This document shows positions 1-8,525 of a stretch of 46,782 nt of DNA, in pieces; position 1 is the stretch's first letter, and each line of letters starts with the position of its first letter. Under the pieces are notes generated by a model that was not told the origin of the DNA, searched no databases, and worked only from the letters and a program-made list of their open reading frames with translations. The stretch is taken from positions 1-46,782 of the forward strand of contig JAFZWM010000001.1 in NCBI GenBank assembly GCA_017617315.1, in the 5' to 3' direction. The translations under genes and the position numbers were made by a program. This DNA is from Bacteroidaceae bacterium. GTDB lineage: Bacteria > Bacteroidota > Bacteroidia > Bacteroidales > Bacteroidaceae.

Positions 1-22
1 CAGGATCAAACTCTTCATTGTA
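1..22 (-). rRNA. 16S rRNA, 5' end only (gene continues beyond left edge)
   Basis: Read on the minus strand, these bases are the near-universal 5' end of bacterial 16S rRNA (the 27F primer site, AGAGTTTGATCCTG). The rest of the rRNA operon lies outside the window. The exact mature 5' end is uncertain by a few bases. Confidence 0.93.
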
Positions 23-221
23 AAAAATAATTTGTTTAAATTTCCTCAGCTCCGATAAATCGAATTGACAGTTCGTATCTTTTTTACCCATAAGTTATTT
101 ATTAACTTATAGCTCCTGTACTTCTTCGTCTATGTAAATCTTTCAATGAACTCTTTCTTGTTTTTGCTTTCCTTCACTAGTCGCTGGCCTTGGCGGCTCG
201 CCTCGTTCCCGAAAGCGAGTG

Positions 222-251
222 CAAAGATACCGCCTTTTTCCGAAATGCAAA
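222..251 (-). promoter_or_regulatory. rRNA operon promoter
   Basis: On the minus strand there is TTTG (248-251), an 18-nt spacer and TATCTTTG (222-229), which fits the Bacteroidetes primary-sigma consensus TTTG/TAnnTTTG. It would start a transcript near 215 and give a leader of about 190 nt before 16S. It is the best promoter upstream of the rRNA gene. Confidence 0.75.
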
Positions 252-316
252 ACTTTTCAGAAAGAAATTTTAAGAAAAATTAAATATTTTACAAAAATCC
301 GTATTTACACATAATA

Positions 317-391
317 TAATAACAATTGACAATTCACAGTTGACAATGGACAGTTTTTAACTTGAAACTTGAAAATTTAAAGTTGAAAATC
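317..391. repeat. low-complexity AT-rich repeat (TTGACAAT / TTGAAAAT motifs)
   Basis: Short degenerate motifs of the type aattgacaatt and cttgaaa recur head to tail. The same kind of sequence, including 'gacaatggaca', appears again just after thiH at 34683-34775. No coding signal is seen. Confidence 0.5.
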
Positions 392-406
392 CAGGATTAA
401 CAAAAG

Positions 407-460
407 ATAAATTGAGCCGTATTTATCCTTTTGGGAAATGCAAAATAGCGGGAAGGAAGA
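407..460 (+). repeat. imperfect dispersed repeat, copy 1 of 3
   Basis: This stretch carries the order AATTgagccGTATTTATcCTTTTGG, then AAAATAGCGGGAAG, matching the copies at 623-680 and 1046-1107 with several mismatches. It is the most diverged of the three. Confidence 0.5.
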
Positions 461-622
461 AGGAAGATAGATTCAAGGTACATTCAAGATACGTCGCAGG
501 TAAGTCCAAGGAGCATCGAAGGAACGTCGTAGGAACGTCCAAGATACGGGGAAGCAATTCAAATGGTAGTCAAAGAATTCATAATTGCAATTCACAATTC
601 ATAATTGCTGAGGACTTATGGA

Positions 623-680
623 GGACAATTATAATACGAATTATTCTTTTGGTAAATACAAAATGATGGCAAGGTATAGG
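623..680 (+). repeat. imperfect dispersed repeat, copy 2 of 3
   Basis: It begins GGACAATTATAATACGAATT and continues through CTTTTGG and a GGCAAGGTATA end. It matches copy 3 closely and runs directly into the 11-bp tandem array. Confidence 0.65.
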
Positions 681-899
681 GAAGCTATACGCAGGGTATA
701 TGCAGGGTATATGTAAGTTATATGTTAGCTATATGTTGGCTATATGTTGGCTATATGTTGGCTATATGTTAGCTATATGTTGACTATATGTTGGCTATAT
801 GTTGGCTATATGTTGGCTATATGTTGGCTATATGTTGGCTATATGTTGGCTATATGTTGGCTATATGTTGGCTATATGTTGGCTATATGTTGGCTATAG
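680..899 (+). repeat. tandem array, 20 units of an 11-bp repeat
   Basis: From 680 to 899 the sequence is a continuous run of 11-mers with consensus GTTGGCTATAT. The first four units are degenerate (two are GCAGGGTATAT) and two internal units carry single changes; the rest are identical. The array ends in the palindrome GGCTATAGCC. The period is close to one DNA helical turn, and the array lies about 450 bp upstream of the rRNA promoter. Confidence 0.95.
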
Positions 900-1045
900 C
901 CAGATTAGGTGATGGATAGGTTGAAAAAACAGAATTCAATTGACGGGAGGAATTGAAGTAAGCCGATAGCAAGGGGGTAGCAAGAGGATAGCAAGAGGCA
1001 CGAAAAAGGTGCAAACAAAATAAAGTAACTCAATCTGAGAATAAA

Positions 1046-1107
1046 GGACAATTGTAATACGAATTATCTTTTGGAGAATATAAAATAGCGGCAAGATAGA
1101 GGCAAGG
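1046..1107 (+). repeat. imperfect dispersed repeat, copy 3 of 3
   Basis: It begins GGACAATTGTAATACGAATT, then CTTTTGG, AAAATAGCGGCAAG and GGCAAGGTATA, closely matching copy 2. The interval 461-1045 otherwise holds only short degenerate repeats (aggaacgtc, tagcaagagg) and no gene I can support. Confidence 0.65.
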
Positions 1108-1236
1108 TATATCCGAGCAGGTCAAAACAAATCTTTATCAGTTAGACGATCTATTTCCCATAAATGCAGCCGAACAGGCAGAGTTAAAGAATAAAATATT
1201 ACTTTTGCCTTCGAAAGAACATCGGTTTAAGCAGAA

Positions 1237-1776
1237 ATGGACAAACTTTCTCCACAGCAGCGACATAAAAACATGGCCGCCATACATAGCAAGGACACCA
1301 AACCAGAGATGGTGGTGAGGCGTTTTCTGTGGAGTCACGGTTTCAGATACAGACTGAACCATCCGCGACTGCCGGGAAAGCCGGATATCGTGCTGCGGAA
1401 ATACAGGGCGTGCATTTTCGTGAACGGATGCTTCTGGCACGGACACAACACGCACGAGGGCGAATCGGGATTGATGAGTTCTGCTTGCTGCAAGATTCCG
1501 AAAAGCAACACGGACTTTTGGGTTAAGAAGATAAGGCGCAACATTCAGCGCGACGATGACGTGAAGCGAAAACTGTCGGACATGGGCTGGTACTCGATAA
1601 CGATATGGGAATGTCAGTTAAAACCGAAAATGCGTGAGCAGATGCTCAACTCGCTGTCGTACACGCTGAACTACATCTATTTCGGACATCAGAATATGCC
1701 AGACTACACTATTGAGGAGGAAGAATCGATGCTCGTTGCCGAAGACTTATCCGACGGCTATGGAATAGACGAATAA
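1237..1776 (+). CDS. vsr: very short patch repair endonuclease (Vsr), orphan
   Basis: This 179-residue protein is a Vsr-type endonuclease, which nicks next to T:G mismatches produced when 5-methylcytosine deaminates. Visible family features are the N-terminal MAAIHSKDTKPE block (residues 13-24), the PGKPDIV motif with the presumed catalytic Asp50, and GCFWHGH (64-70), which supplies a zinc Cys and the active-site histidines; further Cys residues near 84-85 complete the zinc site. The protein is about 30 residues longer than typical Vsr because of an acidic C-terminal tail. No cytosine methyltransferase lies within the window, although vsr normally sits beside a dcm-type gene. TACTTTTG at 1200-1207 is a possible weak promoter. 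Confidence 0.9.
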   Translation: MDKLSPQQRHKNMAAIHSKDTKPEMVVRRFLWSHGFRYRLNHPRLPGKPDIVLRKYRACIFVNGCFWHGHNTHEGESGLMSSACCKIPKSNTDFWVKKIRRNIQRDDDVKRKLSDMGWYSITIWECQLKPKMREQMLNSLSYTLNYIYFGHQNMPDYTIEEEESMLVAEDLSDGYGIDE

Positions 1777-1778
1777 AA

Positions 1779-1808
1779 AAGGCTGCACTCTCAACGGAAT
1801 GCAGCCTT
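1779..1808. terminator. bidirectional terminator between vsr and fumarase
   Basis: AAGGCTGCA (1779-1787) pairs perfectly with TGCAGCCTT (1800-1808). The hairpin has T/A runs on both sides and separates two convergent genes, so it can serve both. Confidence 0.8.
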
Positions 1809-1831
1809 CTATTTTAATGTAAATCAGATTC

Positions 1832-3484
1832 TTACTTGTTGCAGTTTGGACACCAAGGCTTCAACTGCTGGAAGAAGTCGTTGCCCTTGTCATCGACCAA
1901 GATGAATGCAGGGAAGTCCTCTACTGTAATCTTCCAGATTGCCTCCATGCCAAGTTCTGGATATTCTACGCACTCGATGCTCTTGATGCTGCTCTGTGAG
2001 AGAACGGCAGCAACGCCTCCGATTGTACCGAGGTAGAAGCCGCCATGCTTCTTGCAGGCATCTGTAACAACCTGCGAACGGTTACCCTTTGCAATCATCA
2101 CAAGAGATGCGCCGTTGTCCTGGAACTCATCAACGTATGGGTCCATACGGTTGGCTGTTGTAGGGCCCATTGAGCCGCAAGGATAGCCCTCTGGAGTCTT
2201 GGCTGGTCCGGCATACAGAATAGGATGATTCTTGAAGTAGTCTGGCATAGCCTCGCCTGCGTCAAGACGAGCCTTGAGCTTAGCGTGAGCAATATCACGC
2301 GCAACGATGATTGTACCCTTAAGGTTTACGCGAGTGCTTACAGGATATTTTGACAGCTCGGCACGAACAGAGTCGATACCCTTGTCAAGATCGATTTCAA
2401 CACCCTTTGCGCCCTCGCCCGGACGACGGAATTCCTCAGGGATGAGTTCAGATGGGTTTGAATCCATCTTCTCGAGCCAGATACCATCCTTGTTAATCTT
2501 AGCCTTGATGTTACGGTCGGCAGAACAGCTTACGCCCATACCGATAGGGCAAGATGCGCCGTGGCGTGGCAAGCGGATTACGCGGATATCGTGTGCCAAA
2601 GCCTTACCGCCGAACTGAGCGCCAAGACCTATCTTGTGAGCCTCTTCGAGAAGCTTCTTCTCCAACTCAACATCGCGGAATGCGCGGCCTGTCTCGTCGC
2701 CTGTTGTAGGCAGAGAGTCGTAATACTTGATAGAAGCAAGCTTGACAGTCAGAAGGTTCTTCTCGGCACTTGTTCCACCGATGACGAAAGCGATGTGATA
2801 AGGAGGACAAGCCGCAGTACCGAGGCTCTTCATCTTCTCAACAAGGAATGGGAGAAGAGTGCCCTCGTTCTGGATTGTAGCCTTAGTCATTGGGTAGAAA
2901 TATGTTTTGTTGGCAGAACCGCCGCCCTTTGCAACCATCACGAAGCGGTATTCGGCACCCTCGCAAGCCTCGATGTCAATCTGTGCAGGAAGGTTGCAAC
3001 GAGTGTTCACCTCGTCGTACATGTTGAGCGGAGCATTCTGCGAATAGCGCAGATTGTCTTGTGTGAATGTGTTGAACACACCGCGAGAAAGAGCCTCCTC
3101 GTCCTCGAAGCCTGTCCATACCTGCTGGCCCTTCTCGCCGTGGATGATGGCTGTACCAGTATCCTGACAGAAAGGCAGGATGCCCTTGCATGCAGTCTCG
3201 GCATTGCGCAGGAACTGCAATGCTACATATTTGTCGTTTTCCGAAGCCTCCGGATCTTTAAGGATTGCAGCAACCTGCAAGTTGTGCTCGCGGCGAAGCA
3301 TGAACTCGACATCGTGGAATGCCTGCTGTGCAAGCATAGTCAGAGCCTCCTTTGAGACTTTCAGAATCTCATGTCCTTCAAAATTGCCTACTGACACTCC
3401 CTCTTTAGAGAGCAATCGATACTCAGTATCGTCCTTGCCCATCTGGAACATAGGAGCGTACTTGAATTCTGGTATATTAGCCAT
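1832..3484 (-). CDS. fumarate hydratase, class I (iron-sulfur)
   Basis: This 550-residue protein matches E. coli FumA/FumB in length and motifs. It interconverts fumarate and malate; in Bacteroidales it most likely runs toward fumarate, feeding fumarate reduction and succinate formation. The [4Fe-4S] cysteines are recognisable in [10 protein letters not shown] (C106), the [13 protein letters not shown] block and [14 protein letters not shown]. The C-terminal part has the IGGVAAVLS segment of the beta domain. A good promoter lies directly upstream (3517-3549) and a terminator downstream, so it appears monocistronic. Confidence 0.95.
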   Translation of the reverse strand: MANIPEFKYAPMFQMGKDDTEYRLLSKEGVSVGNFEGHEILKVSKEALTMLAQQAFHDVEFMLRREHNLQVAAILKDPEASENDKYVALQFLRNAETACKGILPFCQDTGTAIIHGEKGQQVWTGFEDEEALSRGVFNTFTQDNLRYSQNAPLNMYDEVNTRCNLPAQIDIEACEGAEYRFVMVAKGGGSANKTYFYPMTKATIQNEGTLLPFLVEKMKSLGTAACPPYHIAFVIGGTSAEKNLLTVKLASIKYYDSLPTTGDETGRAFRDVELEKKLLEEAHKIGLGAQFGGKALAHDIRVIRLPRHGASCPIGMGVSCSADRNIKAKINKDGIWLEKMDSNPSELIPEEFRRPGEGAKGVEIDLDKGIDSVRAELSKYPVSTRVNLKGTIIVARDIAHAKLKARLDAGEAMPDYFKNHPILYAGPAKTPEGYPCGSMGPTTANRMDPYVDEFQDNGASLVMIAKGNRSQVVTDACKKHGGFYLGTIGGVAAVLSQSSIKSIECVEYPELGMEAIWKITVEDFPAFILVDDKGNDFFQQLKPWCPNCNK

Positions 3485-3516
3485 ATTTTTACGTTTGTTT
3501 ATTAAATTGCTTTGCG

Positions 3517-3549
3517 CAAAGTTATAATTTAATTTTTTATTTCAACAAA
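3517..3549 (-). promoter_or_regulatory. fumarase promoter
   Basis: On the minus strand there is TTTG (3546-3549), a 21-nt spacer and TAACTTTG (3517-3524), 33 nt before the start codon. It fits the Bacteroidetes consensus. Confidence 0.7.
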
Positions 3550-3559
3550 TAATCAGCTG

Positions 3560-5284
3560 TCATTTTATGCTTGCCAAAGTGGCATTTAAGGCAGTTGCCG
3601 GGATATCGCCCAGGGCAGACTCCTTTTTGGCATCTTCCTTTATCAATTCAATCCATTCTGAGCGTGCTTCCATGGCATCGCGCTTTGCCTTCTCAATCGT
3701 TTTCCCGTCAATTTCCGTTAGGTTGTAGAAACGCATCATTGCCGATGCCATCCAACTGTCGGATACAAGAATGCTGTCGTTTTTGGCCTGATTTACAAGT
3801 TTTTTCATCTCCTGCGGATTTCGGGCAGAAAGGGCGATTCTTTCTACCCTTTCACTCGGCAAGAACAATCCCTGAACATCTGCCCACTCAACAGAATCTG
3901 CCGCGGCACAAACATCTTTCAGTCTGTCGATGTTCGGATAGAGGCCGAAGCCCATCTTCAGCACATAGTCGTAATATTTTATGCCTTTCAGAATCGCGCT
4001 CCGTCTGATGTATGTCTTCTTGTCGATGGCATACACATCGCCCGTGCAGGCACTCTCCCACTCTTTCAGGATGGCAGACGCGCGCATCACCTTCTGCAAG
4101 ATGTAAGGATGAAGAAAGTCATACTCAATCTGGTCGATGCCCTCATTTCCGATGCGTTCGTCGCGCTTAGGCCACTTGCTGACATCGCGATAAGTGCCGA
4201 GGGTTGCAAAATTCACGCCCGGAACGAGCCACAGCTTTCCGCCGTCGGCAATAAGATAAGAGAACGCGAAATCGGCCAGCTTCGGATGACTCTCTACCTT
4301 GCCCATAACCATCGTGAACGGCGGAATCTCGGCCGGCCAAAGGATGTGCGCGCCCGATGCCGTCTTTGCTCCACGGCGCATGAATCCGTAGTGGACCGCG
4401 CCGCTCTTGTAGGCATGATTGCTGTAGTTTGTTCCAGAGCCGGCGTTGTAGAACGAGTACATTCCGCCAATGAGAAGCGAAGAACGATGATGACTAACCG
4501 TAAACGGACCGCAGAAAGCGGCACACGCCTCGCCGTTGCTCATGATGCAATTGGCAAAGAACAACGAATTGGTGGCCGAGAAGTATGAGGAAATCTCTAC
4601 GGCCTCGCCCACAAAACAGCTCTCGACTGTTGCGCCAGACTGAACCGAAGCCGAACGGCAGACGATGCTGTTGCAACAAATCACATTGTCGCCTACCGTC
4701 GCGCCGTCTGAAATCTCGCAACCTTCGATGCGAGTGGCGTTTATTATCTTTGTATTGCTGCCGATATTAGAATTTACGACAGACTGAGTATTAACGATTA
4801 CCGTCTCATTACCGATGCGTGCAAATCCGTCGAGCGAACGACTGCCTTCTGCCGAGATGCCGTCCATATAATCTTGCATCCTATCGGAATACTGCACCAT
4901 CATGGCGGCCTCCTGAGCCGAAAGCTGAGGATGAAGCACCACGTTGTCGCTACCCGACTCGCAAAGAACGGCAATACGCCTGCCCCACGCCGTCCGAGCC
5001 GATTTCTGCGAGCGTATCAGTCCGACGTTGCGGATGTAAGCGTTGTCGCCTACCGACACGTTCTCAAGACAAGCGTTATAGATGCCCGACTTTCGTCTTG
5101 CTCCGCCGTCGGTCTCAACAATGGCATCGTAGCATCCCAGCTTAACGCATCCGCAGAACTCAACGTTGCGGATACGGTTGTCGTCTGTGCTGAATGAATC
5201 AGCCACCGTAACGCAGCCCCAGTCGTCGGCCGTGCAGCCGTTACGCTCCAGGGCTGAAATCTCCGTCTCTGTCAGGTTTCTCAT
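3560..5284 (-). CDS. DUF4954 family protein, left-handed beta-helix type
   Basis: This 574-residue protein is found mainly in Bacteroidetes. It has no signal peptide. Roughly residues 150-270 show hexapeptide-like periodicity (isoleucine/valine every sixth position, for example NSNIGSNTKIINATRIEG), suggesting a left-handed parallel beta-helix as in acyl- and nucleotidyl-transferases. The C-terminal third is helical and unrelated to the helix part. The gene starts 11 nt after hflX ends, so the two are probably co-transcribed. The reaction is unknown; a sugar- or nucleotide-transferase role is only a guess from the fold. Confidence 0.75.
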   Translation of the reverse strand: MRNLTETEISALERNGCTADDWGCVTVADSFSTDDNRIRNVEFCGCVKLGCYDAIVETDGGARRKSGIYNACLENVSVGDNAYIRNVGLIRSQKSARTAWGRRIAVLCESGSDNVVLHPQLSAQEAAMMVQYSDRMQDYMDGISAEGSRSLDGFARIGNETVIVNTQSVVNSNIGSNTKIINATRIEGCEISDGATVGDNVICCNSIVCRSASVQSGATVESCFVGEAVEISSYFSATNSLFFANCIMSNGEACAAFCGPFTVSHHRSSLLIGGMYSFYNAGSGTNYSNHAYKSGAVHYGFMRRGAKTASGAHILWPAEIPPFTMVMGKVESHPKLADFAFSYLIADGGKLWLVPGVNFATLGTYRDVSKWPKRDERIGNEGIDQIEYDFLHPYILQKVMRASAILKEWESACTGDVYAIDKKTYIRRSAILKGIKYYDYVLKMGFGLYPNIDRLKDVCAAADSVEWADVQGLFLPSERVERIALSARNPQEMKKLVNQAKNDSILVSDSWMASAMMRFYNLTEIDGKTIEKAKRDAMEARSEWIELIKEDAKKESALGDIPATALNATLASIK

Positions 5285-5295
5285 AGATTGCGTTT

Positions 5296-6561
5296 TTATT
5301 CTTCAGGAGTCAGTTCATCGAGTTTAGGATACAGAAAATCGTTGTACGGATATTTCTGCACATGAAGCTCGCGCACCTTGTCGTATATTATCTTTCTCAG
5401 CTCGTCGTAGTTTGTCTTGTTCTTTGCCGAGATGAAGATGCAGTTCTCGTTGAGCTTTGCCATCCAAGTGTTCATAAGCTCGGCGAGCGGGATGTTCTCC
5501 TTTGTTCGCGGAGTAAGGTCGTCCTCGTCCTTCTCTACATAAGTGTAGGCATCAACCTTGTTGAAGACAATCATCGTAGGCTTGTCGGCGCACTTAAGGT
5601 CGGCAAGGGTCTTCTCAACCACCTTTATCTGGTCTTCGAAATCAGGATGCGAGATGTCTACGACGTGCAGAAGCAAGTCGGCCTCGCGCACCTCGTCGAG
5701 CGTGCTCTTGAAGGAATCGACCAAATCGGTCGGCAGCTTGCGGATGAAGCCGACGGTATCGCTCAAGAGGAACGGCAGATTCTCTACCACAACCTTTCTG
5801 ACCGTGGTGTCGAGGGTTGCAAACAGTTTGTTCTCGGCAAACACCTCGCTCTTGCTGAGCAGAGTCATCAGAGTGCTCTTGCCCACGTTGGTATATCCCA
5901 CCAGAGCCACGCGCACCATGCGTCCGCGGTTGCTTCGCTGGGTTGTCTTCTGCTGGTCAATCTCAGCCAGTCGGCTCTTCAGCAGAGCCATACGGTTAAG
6001 GATTATACGGCGGTCCATCTCGAGCTGGGTCTCACCCGGACCACGCAATCCCACAGAGCCTTTTCCGCCGCCCGAGCCCGAGCCACCGCCCTGACGCTCA
6101 AGGTGTGTCCACAAACGTGTCAGTCGAGGCAGCATGTATTTGTACTGCGCCAGCTCTACCTGAGTCTTGGCATTGGCTGTCTGCGCGCGCATGGCAAAGA
6201 TGTCGAGGATGAGCGATGTGCGGTCGAGAATCTTTACTTGCAGCACCTGTTCGATGTTGCGCATCTGCTTCGCGCTCAGCTCGTCGTCGAAAATAACCAT
6301 GCCGATAGGTCGCTCGGCATCCTCCTCCATTTTGATATAGTCGCGTATTTCTTCCAGTTTTCCCTTTCCGAGATAGGTTACTGCGCTTGGTCCGTCGCAA
6401 CGCTGAGTGAAACGCTTCACGGTAACGGCGCCGGCAGTATCTGCCAGAAATTCAAGTTCGTCAAGATACTCCTTAGTTTTGCGTTCGTCCTGTTTTTGCG
6501 TTATAAGACCAACAAGAATTGCAGTTTCGGCCTGTGCCTCAGATATTACGAATTCCTTCAT
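5296..6561 (-). CDS. hflX: GTPase HflX (ribosome-associated)
   Basis: This 421-residue protein is an HflX-family GTPase, which binds the 50S subunit and splits stalled or stress-inactivated ribosomes. The N-terminal HflX domain (about 1-190) ends with the glycine-rich linker GGGSGSGGGKGSVGLRGPGE, characteristic of the family. The G domain follows, with G1 GYTNVGKST, G3 DTVGF and G4 NKVD. Codon choice resembles neighbouring housekeeping genes. It is the first gene of a two-gene unit with the DUF4954 gene. CAAATATA at 6617-6624 (TATATTTG on the coding strand) is a likely -7 element. Confidence 0.95.
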   Translation of the reverse strand: MKEFVISEAQAETAILVGLITQKQDERKTKEYLDELEFLADTAGAVTVKRFTQRCDGPSAVTYLGKGKLEEIRDYIKMEEDAERPIGMVIFDDELSAKQMRNIEQVLQVKILDRTSLILDIFAMRAQTANAKTQVELAQYKYMLPRLTRLWTHLERQGGGSGSGGGKGSVGLRGPGETQLEMDRRIILNRMALLKSRLAEIDQQKTTQRSNRGRMVRVALVGYTNVGKSTLMTLLSKSEVFAENKLFATLDTTVRKVVVENLPFLLSDTVGFIRKLPTDLVDSFKSTLDEVREADLLLHVVDISHPDFEDQIKVVEKTLADLKCADKPTMIVFNKVDAYTYVEKDEDDLTPRTKENIPLAELMNTWMAKLNENCIFISAKNKTNYDELRKIIYDKVRELHVQKYPYNDFLYPKLDELTPEE

Positions 6562-6616
6562 TTAATCAAATTCTATTTATGTTTAAAGCATAATTCCGCA
6601 AGGGAATTATAAAGTG

Positions 6617-6624
6617 CAAATATA
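6617..6624 (-). promoter_or_regulatory. hflX -7 element
   Basis: TATATTTG on the minus strand lies 56 nt upstream of the hflX start. No well-spaced TTTG is seen upstream, so the promoter call is partial. Confidence 0.4.
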
Positions 6625-6722
6625 GTAACAAAAATTGAGAAATAAGACCTTTACTTTATTTTAGTAATGTATAATTTTGCAAACATGTTTCTTTTCTGTA
6701 AAATAACGATTGTCTGTATTCC

Positions 6723-7694
6723 TTAGTCTTTAAAACCATTAAATACTATATTGTAATTTTCACTCAAATATTTAAGTTCTTCAAACCACCACAATTCATG
6801 TGTTTCTCTAATAATTACATCAATAACACGAAGATTTTTAGGATACCTAAAATCAAAATTTCTTCTTCGTCCTCGTACACATATCACAATGTCTCCTTTA
6901 TTTTCTTCTTTACTTCTATACAAACGTATATCCGACTTTAAGCCACGATAAATACTTGATTTTATCTCACACACATCATATTTCCACTCCCTTAAATTAT
7001 ATATTTTGTTTTTCCAACAAAAGGCAAGAGAGCCATCATCAAATTTTTCTTTAATTGTTTTAATAGCTTCATCATGCAACGGATTCCTATAGTAATTTCC
7101 GCCTTCGCCATTCCCATAAGACTTTGGCTTATCTTCCAAAGGAACAATCCAATATCTATCATTCGTCTCCTCTATTAGAAACTTTTTTAAAGCTTCCCTG
7201 TCCAATTCCACAAAATTCAAATCTATTTCAAGACATTTAAGATTGTTCTTTATGATTACATTACGTTTTTCAGCTGAAACTTTATGCGACACATAAAATT
7301 CAATTAACAAGCGTTCTCCGTTTGGCATTATGCCCTCTAAATCGGGTTTTATACTATACTCTGCATCCCAAACCTCCTTTTTTACATCGTGTAAATAAAC
7401 TTGTCCTGTTGGAAAATCACCAATTTTTGTCGGCAACATAATCTTACCACACTCTAACAAAACCTCTTTTGCCAACAAATGTAAAGTTGTTTCATAGGCA
7501 TCTTCACAAGTTTCTCCATGAGAATGAGCAAAATGATGTTCTCGTTTTAAGCCTCCATTTTTTGCGACCAATGGACGTTTACAATGTGGACAAAAACAAT
7601 GACATGCACTACCTTTTGCCACATCATCAATATTCACCAGAACTTTCTCCTTATTTAGGGCGTACGTCAACAATGCACTCATGATCGTCTTCAT
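6723..7694 (-). CDS. CoiA-like zinc-finger nuclease
   Basis: This 323-residue protein resembles the competence protein CoiA family. The N-terminus has a zinc-ribbon-like cluster (CPHC at 35-38, HHFAHSHGETC at 53-63, followed by TTLHLLAKEVLLE), the usual CoiA N-domain. A PD-(D/E)XK-like core follows: PDLEG (Asp118), LIEFYVSHK (Glu132, Lys138). The C-terminal 150 residues are lysine- and aromatic-rich and unrecognised. An alternative start at Met5 is equally plausible. The gene overlaps the end of the upstream XRE gene by 44 nt, indicating coupled translation. The pair is AT-rich compared with hflX and pta on either side, suggesting acquisition by transfer. Its role here is unknown; no competence genes are nearby. 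Confidence 0.7.
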   Translation of the reverse strand: MKTIMSALLTYALNKEKVLVNIDDVAKGSACHCFCPHCKRPLVAKNGGLKREHHFAHSHGETCEDAYETTLHLLAKEVLLECGKIMLPTKIGDFPTGQVYLHDVKKEVWDAEYSIKPDLEGIMPNGERLLIEFYVSHKVSAEKRNVIIKNNLKCLEIDLNFVELDREALKKFLIEETNDRYWIVPLEDKPKSYGNGEGGNYYRNPLHDEAIKTIKEKFDDGSLAFCWKNKIYNLREWKYDVCEIKSSIYRGLKSDIRLYRSKEENKGDIVICVRGRRRNFDFRYPKNLRVIDVIIRETHELWWFEELKYLSENYNIVFNGFKD

Positions 7695-8163
7695 TTAAAT
7701 CAACGAAATCAACCTTCTTACCACATACAGCAGCAATCTTTGTCAAGATATCAAATCCAACAGAATATTTTCCCGCTTCTATTCTACAAAGATTGGCAGC
7801 ATCTATACCAGCAACAGACGCAAGAGTCTTAGCATCATAGCCTTTTGCAAGACGAAGTTCTTTTATACGTTTCCCTATTCGAATACGCTCTTCATCCTTT
7901 TGTTCTCTTTTGAATGTCTGATAAAAAAAGATCATACCATAACAATGAAGAAGCATTTGTCTATTTATCTCCCCCATTATTACACTACTATCACCCTTAT
8001 AGAAGGTATCAAAAAAACGACCTAAATCTTGTGTGACTCTAAAAGCAGAATTTCTCTCAATAAAGAAATTCGACTCATCGTGAAAACCAACAATAAAATC
8101 GTCACCAAAAGGTGTTTCTACCATAACACGCTTCTGGTCAATCCATGAAACTTTTGTATTCAT
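7651..8163 (-). CDS. XRE-family helix-turn-helix regulator
   Basis: This 170-residue protein has an XRE HTH in its C-terminal half, from about residue 95 (RIGKRIKELRLAKGYDAKTL, then GIDAANLCRIEAGKYSVGFD). The first 90 residues form a separate domain I do not recognise, which could sense a ligand or partner. The acidic tail (NEDDHE) is encoded by the same bases that start the CoiA-like gene. A canonical promoter lies 69 nt upstream. Genes of this layout usually regulate themselves and the following gene; that is inferred, and no operator was identified. Confidence 0.8.
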   Translation of the reverse strand: MNTKVSWIDQKRVMVETPFGDDFIVGFHDESNFFIERNSAFRVTQDLGRFFDTFYKGDSSVIMGEINRQMLLHCYGMIFFYQTFKREQKDEERIRIGKRIKELRLAKGYDAKTLASVAGIDAANLCRIEAGKYSVGFDILTKIAAVCGKKVDFVDLNEDDHECIVDVRPK

Positions 8164-8232
8164 ATTCCTTATGTTCTTTTAAGTTCAGCCGAATTTTCCG
8201 TGTTGTCGCCACGTAAATAATAAATACAGATG

Positions 8233-8264
8233 CAAAGATATAAAACAATATTTAAATTGGCAAA
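8233..8264 (-). promoter_or_regulatory. promoter of XRE-CoiA operon
   Basis: On the minus strand there is TTTG (8261-8264), a 20-nt spacer and TATCTTTG (8233-8240). This is a full-consensus Bacteroidetes promoter in front of the XRE gene. Confidence 0.75.
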
Positions 8265-8419
8265 TACGCCAATCGCTTTTTTACAAAAGAAAATACGAAT
8301 ACACTTACAAAATCTGTATCATCTTTTATTTATAAATACCGAATTATTTATCCACTTTTAAATATCTCCCGACGGCTCCGAGGGGATTTATAGTGAACGC
8401 ACACTATCAAAAAAGATTT

Positions 8420-8451
8420 TTTACAAATATTTACCGATTTTGCTATCTTTG
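8420..8451 (+). promoter_or_regulatory. pta-ackA promoter
   Basis: TTTA (8420-8423), a 20-nt spacer and TATCTTTG (8444-8451) precede pta, giving a leader of roughly 65 nt. The stretch 8265-8419 between the two divergent promoters holds no gene that I can see. Confidence 0.65.
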
Positions 8452-8525
8452 TTTTGCAAAATTATATATTTTTGCAAAAGTTTTTTCGCAACAAAGAAAT
8501 ATTAATTAACAAAATACATACAGAT

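Noticed and set aside
680-899. 11-bp array considered as a CRISPR array
   Set aside because: Units are contiguous without spacers and no cas genes are present.
2561-3355. Long frame antisense to fumarase
   Set aside because: Shadow of a strongly supported gene; no promoter or family motifs.
5362-6612. 416-codon frame antisense to hflX
   Set aside because: Opposite-strand shadow of HflX caused by its codon bias.
8454-8525. Longer pta start at TTG 8454
   Set aside because: The TTG is 3 nt past the -7 box and the added 24 residues look unlike Pta; ATG 8526 gives the standard length.
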